From positions 1 to 10,898 of the forward strand of contig CAAFVM010000050.1 in NCBI GenBank assembly GCA_900766495.1: a DNA stretch of 10,898 bases. Direction: 5' to 3'. The translations under genes and the position numbers were made by a program. Below the pieces are notes generated by a model. The model was not told where the DNA came from, did not search any database, and worked only from the letters and a program-made list of their open reading frames with translations. The stretch comes from Clostridia bacterium (GTDB lineage: Bacteria; Bacillota; Clostridia; Christensenellales; Borkfalkiaceae). Below are positions 1 through 6,131 of this stretch, piece by piece (position 1 is the stretch's first letter; each line of letters starts with the position of its first letter).

Positions 1-26
1 AATCGCGTCTCCCCTGCCAAAAAAAT

Positions 27-54
27 GCGTTACGCTTTGCGTAGCGCTTTTTTT
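27..54. terminator. Terminator-like hairpin, repeat copy 1
   Basis: A 9-bp stem (GCGTTACGC 27-35, GCGTAGCGC 39-47, one G-T wobble) with a TTT loop is followed by T7 at 48-54 and preceded by A7 at 19-25. It could therefore end transcripts on either strand. It lies inside the 117-bp direct repeat. Confidence 0.6.
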
Positions 55-222
55 GTGTTCGGGAGCAAGATTCGAACTTTAAGAATTCGCAAAAGTTTTT
101 CGCAGAAAACCTTTTGTGAAAGAGGAGCAAGTCGGCTGCAAAACGAAGTTTTTCAAGCGAAGCTTAAAAACGAGTTATTAACCCGACTTGCGACGAAATC
201 GCGTCTCCCCTGCCAAAAAAAT

Positions 223-250
223 GCGTTACGCTTTGCGTAGCGCTTTTTTT
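223..250. terminator. Terminator-like hairpin, repeat copy 2
   Basis: This is the same stem as in copy 1 (223-231 with 235-243, loop TTT) with T7 at 244-250 and an A-tract on the other side. It is the first strong terminator downstream of the minus-strand membrane protein gene that ends at 330, so it may serve that gene. Confidence 0.6.
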
Positions 251-329
251 GTGTTCGGGAGCAAGATTCGAACTTTAAGAATTCGCAAAAGTTTTTCGCA
301 GAAAACCTTTTGTTTTTTCCTTTTCCCTA

Positions 330-692
330 TCAATAATACAATTCGTTGTCGATAAGCCAGAAATCGTTATAAAACCCGAAAATCAGGATGTAAATATTTA
401 AGGTGATAAGCACGGGCATAACCACCATTAAAAACAAACTGGTAAGCCTGTATTTAAACACGAACATGGCAACGTAAACGCCCGTCGCCCCGCCCAACGC
501 GCCCGCAACGAACAGTTTTCCGTCGGACACGGTTGGCTTTTTTACGTTATTCTGCGGCTGTGCAGGCTGAAGTTCGCAGGGTTGCCCCGTGCTTTCCGCG
601 CGCGATTTCCTTTGCATATATACAAGAATAAAACCGTAAACGTTTATAGCCAAAAAATATACTATAACGGTGATTTTTAAAAATATTAGCAT
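330..692 (-). CDS. Small membrane protein, DUF1294-like
   Basis: This 120-aa protein has an N-terminal membrane segment (about residues 3-26), a polar Gln/Pro-rich loop (about 27-56) and two further hydrophobic segments (about 58-80 and 84-107). The second part reads KLFVAGALGGATGVYVAMFVFKY, cut here only by its length class: a GG-x-x-G core followed by a basic turn, which resembles the LLALLGGSLGALLGM...FRHKT core of DUF1294 proteins. Those are usually about 85-95 aa, so the loop here is longer than normal and the DKR motif after the first helix is weak (QRKSRA). I chose the ATG at 692; a TTG six bases upstream is the alternative. Neither has a visible Shine-Dalgarno. The start region lies in a hairpin (691-713). 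Function of the family is unknown. The family call is moderate; the membrane prediction is firm. Confidence 0.6.
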   Translation of the reverse strand: MLIFLKITVIVYFLAINVYGFILVYMQRKSRAESTGQPCELQPAQPQNNVKKPTVSDGKLFVAGALGGATGVYVAMFVFKYRLTSLFLMVVMPVLITLNIYILIFGFYNDFWLIDNELYY

Positions 693-720
693 ACGCAATT
701 ATATTTTGCGTATTTTTTTT
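691..720 (+). terminator. Hairpin with T-run overlapping the start of the membrane protein gene
   Basis: ATACGCAA (691-698) pairs with TTGCGTAT (706-713) over a 7-nt AT loop, with T7 following at 714-720. Read on the plus strand this has terminator form, although no plus-strand gene precedes it. On the minus strand the same stem covers the start codon region of the gene at 330-692, so it could instead limit translation there. Confidence 0.4.
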
Positions 721-734
721 GCCTTTATACTTTT

Positions 735-790
735 CTAATTCCCCGCGTCAGGGTGTTTCTGTTGTTTAAGTTTTGTACCGCGAGGATTAG
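735..790. repeat. Terminal-inverted-repeat element, copy 1
   Basis: This 56-bp unit begins CTAATTCCCCGCG and ends CGCGAGGATTAG, which are imperfect inverted repeats of each other. The interior (GTTTCTGTTGTTTAAG, then TTTTGTAC) is shared with the copy at 817-873. It is too short to code for anything and looks like a miniature palindromic intergenic element. Confidence 0.75.
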
Positions 791-796
791 TTTTTT

Positions 797-809
797 CTAA
801 TTCCCCGCG
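797..809. repeat. Solo terminus of the same element
   Basis: CTAATTCCCCGCG stands alone between the two full copies, preceded by a T-run as they are. It looks like a half-element left by deletion or by nested insertion. Confidence 0.6.
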
Positions 810-816
810 TATTTTT

Positions 817-873
817 CTAATTCCCCGCGACAAAGTGTTTTCTGTTATTTAAGTTTTGTACCGCGAGGATTAG
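817..873. repeat. Terminal-inverted-repeat element, copy 2
   Basis: This 57-bp unit has the same termini as copy 1 (CTAATTCCCCGCG and CGCGAGGATTAG) and a closely similar interior. It differs mainly just after the left terminus (ACAAAGTGTTT in place of TCAGGGTGTTT). Confidence 0.75.
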
Positions 874-904
874 GTTTTTCCTTTAAACAAGCAAGCGCTT
901 CTGC

Positions 905-1078
905 GAGATGTTTCGACGCACTTCGCTTGCTCAACATGACAGAAAACAAATGGAGCGTGCAAAAAAGAACAAACTTCTTTAATTGTTTTCTGTAGGGGCG
1001 ACCATCGGTCGCCCGCCTTTGTCGGTAAATAGAACTACTTGTGTCATTCCGAACAAAGCCGAGGAATCTCGTGGAAAC
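905..1078. repeat. Large interrupted palindromic repeat element
   Basis: The left arm (905-941, GAGATG...CAACATGACA) and the right arm (1041-1078, GTGTCATTCC...GAATCTCGTGG) are degenerate inverted copies of one repeat: reversed, the right arm reads CGAGATTCCTCG...GAATGACA. Two further inverted repeats are nested between them: CAGAAAACAA (940-949) with TTGTTTTCTG (983-992), and the GGGCGACC hairpin at 996-1014. The same two arms occur at 10768-10855, only 12 bp apart. Sequences like the right arm are, from memory, widespread intergenic repeats in bacterial genomes and often produce spurious small ORFs, which I leave out here. This island fills the gene-free stretch 699-1086. Confidence 0.7.
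996..1014. repeat. Perfect hairpin GGGCGACC-ATC-GGTCGCCC
   Basis: The 8-bp stem is perfect with a 3-nt loop and is preceded by TGTAG. The TGTAGGGGCGACC context is a common intergenic repeat motif in many bacterial genomes, as I recall. Here it sits inside the loop of the larger palindrome at 905-1078, as if inserted there. Confidence 0.65.
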
Positions 1079-1086
1079 AACGCGGC

Positions 1087-1608
1087 TTACAAAGCGAGGT
1101 TCGCCTTATACCACCACAAGGCGAGCAAGGTTTTTCCGTCGGTAATTCCGCCGTTTTCAGCCATTTCAAAGGCTTTTTGTTTTTCAATCCACTCGAAAGT
1201 AAGTATTTCGTCGTCGTCGAGCTTCTGCTTCGAATTTTCGAATTTGTTCGCGTAAAACACGCCTATAAGCTCGTCGTCGTACCCCGGCGACACCGCAAAA
1301 ACGGTAATTTTTTTAAGTTCTTTTGCCTTTAACGCGCATTCTTCTTCCAGTTCGCGGCGAGCCGTAACCTCAAAATCCTCGTTTCCCTCGCGCTTGCCGG
1401 CGGGCAGTTCCAACATATATTCGCCCACGGGGTGCCTGTACTGCCTTACGAACGCGAACGCGCCGTCTTTTTCGGCAAGTACGCAGGCGCCGCCGCCGTG
1501 GCGAACCACCTCGCGGTAAAGGGAAACGCCGTCTTCGCTGATTTCGTCGCGAAAAACTTTTATAACCCTGCCGTCGAATATCTTTTGACTATTTAAAAGT
1601 TTTATCAC
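1087..1608 (-). CDS. Nudix hydrolase, ADP-ribose pyrophosphatase type
   Basis: This 173-aa protein fits the NudF-type ADP-ribose pyrophosphatases, which split ADP-ribose to AMP and ribose 5-phosphate in the cytosol using Mg2+. The Nudix box spans residues 71-93 with the pattern G-x5-E-x7-R-E-L-x-E-E: G71, E77, R85, E86, E89 and E90 are all present. The usual Gly near its end is Ala92, an uncommon but tolerated change. The preceding LELPAGK and the upstream VRQYRHP strand are typical of this subfamily. The start is GTG at 1608, supported by GAGGAA about 6 nt upstream. It follows the unknown 304-aa gene by 59 bp on the same strand and probably shares its promoter. Its last codons run up to the palindromic repeat island. 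The exact substrate cannot be told from sequence alone. Confidence 0.9.
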   Translation of the reverse strand: MIKLLNSQKIFDGRVIKVFRDEISEDGVSLYREVVRHGGGACVLAEKDGAFAFVRQYRHPVGEYMLELPAGKREGNEDFEVTARRELEEECALKAKELKKITVFAVSPGYDDELIGVFYANKFENSKQKLDDDEILTFEWIEKQKAFEMAENGGITDGKTLLALWWYKANLAL

Positions 1609-1667
1609 CGTTTATTCCTCGTATTCAACCAAAAGTTCAAAAATTAAGCAAAACAAATGCAAAAAAA

Positions 1668-2582
1668 TCACAAAATTTTGCAGAATTTTAAAATACGTTC
1701 TATTTCGTCTACCTCGCTGTCGAGCCGTTTAAAATTCATTACCGCGTATTTGTAACTTACAAACGCAACTTTAATCTGGTCTTTATTTCCCAAAAACAGG
1801 CAATCTTTAAACGCGTACAGCAGCAGCATAAGGTCGTCTTTTTTGTCGTCCTTAATGCGGCACTGCATAATTTTCGTTTTCTCGCTTAAAAGAATGCGCT
1901 GAATGTCGGCAAAACAGGTGTAATAATTTTTTCTGCCAGATTCGCTTGCCGGCGCGAAATTTTCGTTTATAATTTCAAACTGCTTGTCGTCTTCTATGCC
2001 CTTACGAGCCGCAGCCTCCCGCGTAACGCCGCCATATTCGTTATAAGCGGACTTCTCGCCGTAATCGCCGCGTTGCGAATTTTCGACGGTTTGCGAGAAC
2101 GAACGTCCCGCCCTCGGCGAAGAAAGCGAGCGCAAAGCCGAAACGCATTCGGGGCTCATATCGCCGCCCAGTTCAACCATAGCTTCGGCGGCGTTAAGCA
2201 CGCAGTCTTTAAACGGCGTTAAAAGTTCGGCGCAAAAGCGCTTGTAACTTTTGTCGTAATTATCGGCGGGAAAATATTTTTCAAGTATTTTTAAAATATC
2301 CGCCCTGCCAGAATCGAATTCGCCGAGCAGGCAAAACACGAACGCCACAAGTTCTTTATCGGTTTCGGGAAAACGAAAGCCGTTTTCGCCGAAAGCTTTG
2401 GCTTTTTCTGCTTCGTAATCGAACCCGTCGGCGCAGTAAGAAATAAGCTCGTAAAAAAGCTTCGAGGCGGTAACCGTTTTTAAAACGTCGGTTATTTTTT
2501 TATCGGCAAGAATATAATTACTCGCGATGAGTTCGTCCATGCGCGAGCGAAATTGTTCGATAGATTGTTTTCTGGTAACCAT
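1668..2582 (-). CDS. Uncharacterised 304-aa protein
   Basis: I do not recognise this family. The protein appears soluble and mostly helical: no signal peptide or membrane segment is visible. An N-terminal region (about 1-150) contains a cysteine-bearing helical stretch (YELISYCADGF, FVFCLLGEFDSG). A polar, low-hydrophobicity linker follows (about 152-217, rich in Ser, Arg, Glu and Asn). A C-terminal helical segment (about 220-304) includes DDLMLLLYAFKDCLFLGNKDQ. The two-part layout could mean two small helical domains joined by a flexible linker. ATG at 2582 is preceded by GGAGA about 8 nt upstream and by a good promoter at 2658-2686, so it is a real gene. It lies upstream of the Nudix gene with a 59-bp gap, so they are likely co-transcribed; no function follows from that. 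Confidence 0.85.
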   Translation of the reverse strand: MVTRKQSIEQFRSRMDELIASNYILADKKITDVLKTVTASKLFYELISYCADGFDYEAEKAKAFGENGFRFPETDKELVAFVFCLLGEFDSGRADILKILEKYFPADNYDKSYKRFCAELLTPFKDCVLNAAEAMVELGGDMSPECVSALRSLSSPRAGRSFSQTVENSQRGDYGEKSAYNEYGGVTREAAARKGIEDDKQFEIINENFAPASESGRKNYYTCFADIQRILLSEKTKIMQCRIKDDKKDDLMLLLYAFKDCLFLGNKDQIKVAFVSYKYAVMNFKRLDSEVDEIERILKFCKIL

Positions 2583-2615
2583 TTAAAATCTCCAAAAAAA
2601 TAAAACGGGGGCAAA

Positions 2616-2636
2616 CGCGCCGCAAAGTTCGGCGCG
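2616..2636. other. GC-rich hairpin in the leader of the 304-aa gene
   Basis: CGCGCCG (2616-2622) and CGGCGCG (2630-2636) form a perfect 7-bp stem over CAAAGTT. On the minus strand it falls in the predicted 5' untranslated region, between the promoter and the GGAGA ribosome binding site. On the plus strand a T6 tract follows after a few bases, so a weak terminator role is also possible. Confidence 0.5.
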
Positions 2637-2657
2637 CCGATTTTTTCCCTCTTTTTT

Positions 2658-2686
2658 ATTGTAGCACAAATTTTTTCGATTTACAA
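2658..2686 (-). promoter_or_regulatory. Promoter for the 304-aa gene and Nudix gene
   Basis: On the minus strand TTGTAA (2686-2681) and TACAAT (2663-2658) are separated by 17 nt. Transcription would start near 2651, giving a leader of about 70 nt. It is divergent from the promoter at 2706-2734, with 19 bp between the two -35 boxes. Confidence 0.65.
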
Positions 2687-2705
2687 ATTTATTTAGGTAA
2701 AACTA

Positions 2706-2734
2706 TTGATTTTTTTTGCGGTTTCGGTTATAAT
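2706..2734 (+). promoter_or_regulatory. Promoter for the HPr-like gene
   Basis: TTGATT (2706-2711) and a perfect TATAAT (2729-2734) are 17 nt apart, giving a start near 2741 and a short leader of about 30 nt. Confidence 0.75.
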
Positions 2735-2771
2735 ATAAAAACGGATAATGCCGAAAGGAGGAACATCTTTT

Positions 2772-3014
2772 ATGAAAAGCATTCAGATTTCTTTACAAAT
2801 GGCAACGCAGGTTAAAAAATTCGTTTCTATCGTGCAGAACTACTCGTTCGAAATCGATTTGAGAAGCGACAGATACGTAGTAGACGCAAAGTCTATCCTC
2901 GGTATATTCAGCCTCGATTTGTCCAAGCCCATCAACGTTGAAATTCACGCGGGCGAAAACGAAAAAGCCGAATGCGACAAGCTGATTGAAGAACTTAAAC
3001 AGTTCGCTGCTTAA
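2772..3014 (+). CDS. HPr-like protein lacking the active-site histidine
   Basis: This 80-aa protein aligns without gaps to the HPr phosphocarrier fold: the segment DAKSILGIFSLDL (residues 38-50) matches the NLKSIMGVMSLGI region around regulatory Ser46, so Ser41 here corresponds to Ser46. At the phosphorylation site, however, HPr's GIHARPA is replaced by residues 8-14 (LQMATQV): Met10 stands at His15 and Thr12 at Arg17. It therefore cannot act as the normal PTS phosphate relay from enzyme I. The Bacillus protein Crh, which has Gln at this position and keeps Ser46, is a known precedent for a regulatory role; whether this one is phosphorylated on Ser41 is an open inference. I start at ATG 2772 because AGGAGG lies at 2756-2761; the in-frame ATG at 2748 would put that site inside the gene. 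It is transcribed from its own promoter. Confidence 0.85.
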   Translation: MKSIQISLQMATQVKKFVSIVQNYSFEIDLRSDRYVVDAKSILGIFSLDLSKPINVEIHAGENEKAECDKLIEELKQFAA

Positions 3015-3165
3015 TTTCAGCTTTTCTGCCCATATGGGCGCTTGATTCAATAATAATTTACTTGCAAGGCGGGCTTGATTTCGGGCTCGCTTGTATTTGT
3101 TTGCTTTAACGAATTTTTGCGCGAATTTAAGCCGATAAGTTGTAAAAAACACATTTTATTCGCTA

Positions 3166-3179
3166 TTTTTGCGCAAAAA
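3166..3179. repeat. 14-bp perfect palindrome upstream of the DUF4364 gene
   Basis: TTTTTGCGCAAAAA is perfectly self-complementary and ends 36 bp before the start codon. It could be an operator or simply chance in AT-rich DNA. The 201-bp gap (3015-3215) also contains the palindrome GCCCATATGGGC (3028-3039). No convincing promoter is visible in the gap, so readthrough from the HPr-like gene is possible. Confidence 0.4.
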
Positions 3180-3215
3180 CAAAAGAAAAACACTACCCCG
3201 ACTTACGGAGGCAAT

Positions 3216-3740
3216 ATGCAGATAAAAGGCGACGCGCTTTTAAACAAATTAATATTGCTTTTCGTTTTCGATAAAATGGAATGTCCTCTTACCGAAAATA
3301 CGATAATCGACATGTGCTGTTCTTCGAACAACTGGATTTCGTATATGGATTGCAAACCCATAATAAATCAGCTTTTGGAACACGGGTTTATATATCGGGT
3401 GTCGCAAGGGGGCGAACCGCTTTACAGCATAACGCCCGACGGGCGCGTGTGCCTTGCCGATTTCTTCGTTCAAATTCCCACGTCGATGCGCGAGGACATT
3501 TCGCATTTTGTTAAAGTAAACCGCACAAAATACAGGAAAAAACAGGAATTTACAGCCGATTATTATATGAATAAAGACGGAACTTACACCGTCAATCTTA
3601 AAATCGTCGAACCCGCCCACCCCTTGTTCGAACTAAAAATGGTGGTGCCTAACAGGCTTACCGCAAAAAATATTTATAAAAAATGGGAAGAAAAAGGCGG
3701 CGACGTTTACGGACTGGTTTATGATAATTTAGTCGACTGA
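3216..3740 (+). CDS. DUF4364 family protein (winged-helix type)
   Basis: This 174-aa protein fits DUF4364, a clostridial family with a PadR/MarR-like winged helix at the N-terminus. The visible order is the LLNKLILLFVFDKMECPLTE helix (about 8-27), a second helix with SNNWISYMDCKPIINQLLEHGF (about 37-58) and the wing YSITPDGRVCLADFF (about 71-85). After it comes a beta-rich C-terminal part (about 107-165). Such proteins are presumed to bind DNA, but no target is known to me. I use the ATG at 3216 with GGAGG at 3207-3211; the open frame extends upstream without a ribosome binding site. The TSCPD gene starts 33 bp downstream, so the two are probably one transcript. Confidence 0.85.
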   Translation: MQIKGDALLNKLILLFVFDKMECPLTENTIIDMCCSSNNWISYMDCKPIINQLLEHGFIYRVSQGGEPLYSITPDGRVCLADFFVQIPTSMREDISHFVKVNRTKYRKKQEFTADYYMNKDGTYTVNLKIVEPAHPLFELKMVVPNRLTAKNIYKKWEEKGGDVYGLVYDNLVD

Positions 3741-3773
3741 CCAAAATACAAATAAGACAAGGAGGATATTTTT

Positions 3774-4034
3774 ATGCAGACTTACAGCACTAAAGGAACC
3801 TGCTCGAGGCAGATTTTGTTCGACGTTACCGACGACGACAAAATAACCAACGTTAAATTCATAGGCGGTTGCAGCGGCAACCTGCAAGGGGTTTCCCGTC
3901 TTGTGGAGGGAATGAGCATCGACGACGTTATTAAGGCGCTTAAAGGCATTAAGTGCAAAGGCAACACTTCCTGCCCCGACCAACTCGCCACCGCCCTCGA
4001 ACAATATAAAGCAACTAAAAACGCAGATAAGTAA
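3774..4034 (+). CDS. TSCPD domain protein (TIGR03905 type)
   Basis: This 86-aa protein matches the small stand-alone TSCPD family: the signature TSCPD is at residues 65-69, after FIGGCSGNLQGV (29-40). Four cysteines, C10, C33, C61 and C67, are placed as in the family and could bind a metal, which is an inference. The same domain occurs at the C-terminus of some ribonucleotide reductases, but the role of the stand-alone form is unknown. AGGAGG at 3760-3765 sits 8 nt before the ATG. It is the last gene of the plus-strand group and is followed by a strong terminator. Confidence 0.9.
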   Translation: MQTYSTKGTCSRQILFDVTDDDKITNVKFIGGCSGNLQGVSRLVEGMSIDDVIKALKGIKCKGNTSCPDQLATALEQYKATKNADK

Positions 4035-4063
4035 TTTAATTTTACTATAAAAAACGTTATTAA

Positions 4064-4098
4064 AAAACCCGTCTTTCTTTTATTGAAAGGCGGGTTTT
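4064..4098. terminator. Bidirectional intrinsic terminator
   Basis: A 14-bp stem (4064-4077 with 4085-4098, one G-T wobble) has a TTTTATT loop and is flanked by A and T tracts. It lies between the ends of the convergent TSCPD gene and thrS, so it can stop both. Confidence 0.92.
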
Positions 4099-4108
4099 GT
4101 TTTTATAT

Positions 4109-6046
4109 TTAAAGTTTCATTGCGTTTTCGCGCAGAACAAGTTGCAAAAACTCCTCGGTAGCCATACGTTCCCTTACCCCGCCGCGGCGGCGCACCGAAA
4201 CGAAATTTCCGTCGGCTTCGTTGTCGCCGGTAACCAACGCGTAAGGTATTTTTTTAAGCTGACAATCGCGGATTTTTTTGCCTATTTTTTCGGCTCTTAA
4301 ATCGGATGTCACCCTTAAACCGAACGCCGAAAGCCTCTCGGTAAGCTTTTCGCAAGCTTCCGCATGACGGGAAGAAACCGACAAAACGGCAACCTGTACC
4401 GGGGCGAGCCACAGCGGGAACGCGCCCGAATATTTTTCGGTGAGTATGGCGAGTATGCGCTCGTAACAGCCTATAACGCTTCTGTGCATAACCCACGGAG
4501 TGCTCTTATTACCGTTTTCGTCGAAATAACAAAGGTTATAATCGGCTCCGTCTCCGAAATCGAACTGAAAGCTTAACAGCCTGTCCTCTTTGCCGAAAAC
4601 GTTTTTGAATTGCAGTTCCAAGCACGGTCCGTTAGCACTCGCCGCGCCCTCGTCTTCGTAAACGCTTAAACCGAGTTTTTCGGTTACGTTTTTAAGCGCG
4701 GTTTCGGCGGCAAGCCAGTCGGCGTCGGTTCCGCGGTATTTTTTCTTGGCTTCTTCCGCTATTTCGCCGCGGGTAAGCAGCTTATAAACCATGTCGCCGC
4801 CCAACCCCAAAGCGTTTAAAACTTTAAGCGCCAGCGAAAGCCCTAATTCGAATTCGCTTTCCGCCTGTTCGGGCAAAAGCACCGAATGCCCGTCGGAAAC
4901 GGTAAACTGCCGTATACGGGTAAGCCCGTGAAGCTCGCCGCTCGCTTCGTTTCTGAAAAGCGAGGCGGTTTCGCCGTAACGGCAAGGCAAATCGCGGTAA
5001 CTTTTTATGCCGTTTTTAAACACAAGGTAATGGAACGGACATGTAGACGGACGCAAAATAGCCACGTCTTCTTTATTTTTTCCGTTTAAACCGAATATTC
5101 TTCTCTTTTTTAAAGGCAAAGCCTGCAAGTCGGAATAAAGCGAACTTTTGGTTATTACAGGCGAACGCACAGGCATAACGCCCGCTTTCAGCTCCTCGTC
5201 TTCAACAAAACGAATGATTTCGCGCATAATAATCGCGCCTTTCGGCAAAATCACGGGCAAGCCCTGCCCCACGCTTTCGTCGGTGAGGAACAATTCAAGC
5301 TCTCTGCCAAGCTTGTTATGGTCGCGCTTTTTCGCTTCTTCAAGTTTTTTTATGTATCCGTCGAGTTGCGATTTTCTCGCGAACGCCAACCCGTAAATAC
5401 GGGTGAGCATTTTGTTGTTTTCGTTGCCGCGCCAGTATGCGCCCGCCAACGACGACAGCGCGAACGCCCTGATTTTGCCCGTGGACGGCAGGTGCGGACC
5501 TTTGCTCATATCGGTAAAAGCGCCCTGCTTATAAAACGAAACGTTGGTTTCGGGCGGAAAACTTTCGATAAGAGCCACCTTGTAGCTTTCGTGAAAGCCT
5601 TTCATAAGCTTAACCGCGTCTTTGCGTTTAAGTTCGAACCGCTCTACGGGCAAATCGCTTTTTATAATTTTTTGCATTTCGCTTTCTATAAGCGAAAAAT
5701 CGTCAACCGAAACGGGATTTTTAAATTCCACGTCGCAATAAAAACCCGTGGCCGTGGGCATTGCCGCGGCTATTAAACAGGTCGGGTAAATAGATTTCAG
5801 CGCTTGAGCCAACACTTGCGCGCAGGTGTTCCTGTATACTTTAAGTGCAAGCTCGTCTTTCATTGTGAAAACGCGCACTTTGGCTTCGTCGTCTTCAATC
5901 ATACTGCTTACGTCGGCAAGTTTGCCGTTCACTTCGCCGCAGACTACGTTTTTACTCAATCCGCTTTGAATTTTTTCGGCTATCTCCGCTATGGTAAGCG
6001 GCGCCTTTATATTAAGTTTTTCACCCGATTCAAGAATTATCTCCAT
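4109..6046 (-). CDS. thrS: Threonyl-tRNA synthetase with degenerate editing site
   Basis: ThrRS charges tRNA-Thr in the cytosol. Domains in order, numbered from the ATG: TGS (about 1-60), editing/SAD domain (about 65-220), class II catalytic core (about 240-540) and anticodon-binding domain (about 545-645). In the core the zinc ligands C336, H387 and H521 are present, as are motif 2 R365 (RNE) and motif 3 R530. The editing domain is degraded: RHSxAH becomes RNTCAQ (N73, Q77), and the Cys before GPH is Ser181; only H185 remains. Other changes are the missing SGHW segment and Asn472 where E. coli has Tyr462. I use the ATG at 6046 because it puts N73/Q77 exactly on E. coli numbering and has GGTG 7 nt upstream; a GTG at 6100 would add 18 atypical residues and lacks a ribosome binding site. 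Length 645 aa is normal. Whether this is the only ThrRS or a divergent second copy cannot be told here. Confidence 0.93.
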   Translation of the reverse strand: MEIILESGEKLNIKAPLTIAEIAEKIQSGLSKNVVCGEVNGKLADVSSMIEDDEAKVRVFTMKDELALKVYRNTCAQVLAQALKSIYPTCLIAAAMPTATGFYCDVEFKNPVSVDDFSLIESEMQKIIKSDLPVERFELKRKDAVKLMKGFHESYKVALIESFPPETNVSFYKQGAFTDMSKGPHLPSTGKIRAFALSSLAGAYWRGNENNKMLTRIYGLAFARKSQLDGYIKKLEEAKKRDHNKLGRELELFLTDESVGQGLPVILPKGAIIMREIIRFVEDEELKAGVMPVRSPVITKSSLYSDLQALPLKKRRIFGLNGKNKEDVAILRPSTCPFHYLVFKNGIKSYRDLPCRYGETASLFRNEASGELHGLTRIRQFTVSDGHSVLLPEQAESEFELGLSLALKVLNALGLGGDMVYKLLTRGEIAEEAKKKYRGTDADWLAAETALKNVTEKLGLSVYEDEGAASANGPCLELQFKNVFGKEDRLLSFQFDFGDGADYNLCYFDENGNKSTPWVMHRSVIGCYERILAILTEKYSGAFPLWLAPVQVAVLSVSSRHAEACEKLTERLSAFGLRVTSDLRAEKIGKKIRDCQLKKIPYALVTGDNEADGNFVSVRRRGGVRERMATEEFLQLVLRENAMKL

Positions 6047-6131
6047 AAAAAAGCACCCGTCTCCCGTTTTTTCTATTTTACCGTTCTGTACCGCATTCAC
6101 ATGCGCACTAAACTAAAATCGTCGTCTGCGT

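Larger units (their letters stand above)
1..313. repeat. Long direct repeat (117 bp x2, period 196 bp) around a nested hairpin spacer
   Basis: Bases 1-117 recur at 197-313, as far as I can read without mismatch; the first copy may begin before the window. The 79-bp spacer (118-196) holds a 9-bp inverted repeat, GCAAGTCGG at 127-135 against CCGACTTGC at 183-191. Nested inside it is a second hairpin, AAGC/GCTT extended by T5/A5 (149-170). Each 117-bp unit has its own terminator-like hairpin and an AT-rich imperfect stem (91-115 and 287-311). The only open frame, at 25-240, is made of repeat sequence, so I do not call it a gene. No transposase is visible; it could be a MITE-like element, a non-coding RNA array or a tandem duplication. 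Confidence 0.85.

Noticed and set aside
69..77. GATTCGAAC, the reverse of a tRNA T-loop, as a sign of a tRNA gene
   Set aside because: The flanking bases do not form a full T-stem, and no acceptor, D or anticodon arms could be built around it.
25..240. Open frame of 71 codons over the direct repeat
   Set aside because: It is built from repeat DNA and runs through two terminator-like hairpins; there is no ribosome binding site or recognisable protein.
735..873. CRISPR array
   Set aside because: There are only two full units with palindromic termini and related interiors; there are no regular spacers and no cas genes.
983..1332. Overlapping plus-strand frames across the repeats and the Nudix gene
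   Set aside because: Their translations consist of intergenic repeat sequence and the antisense of the Nudix gene.
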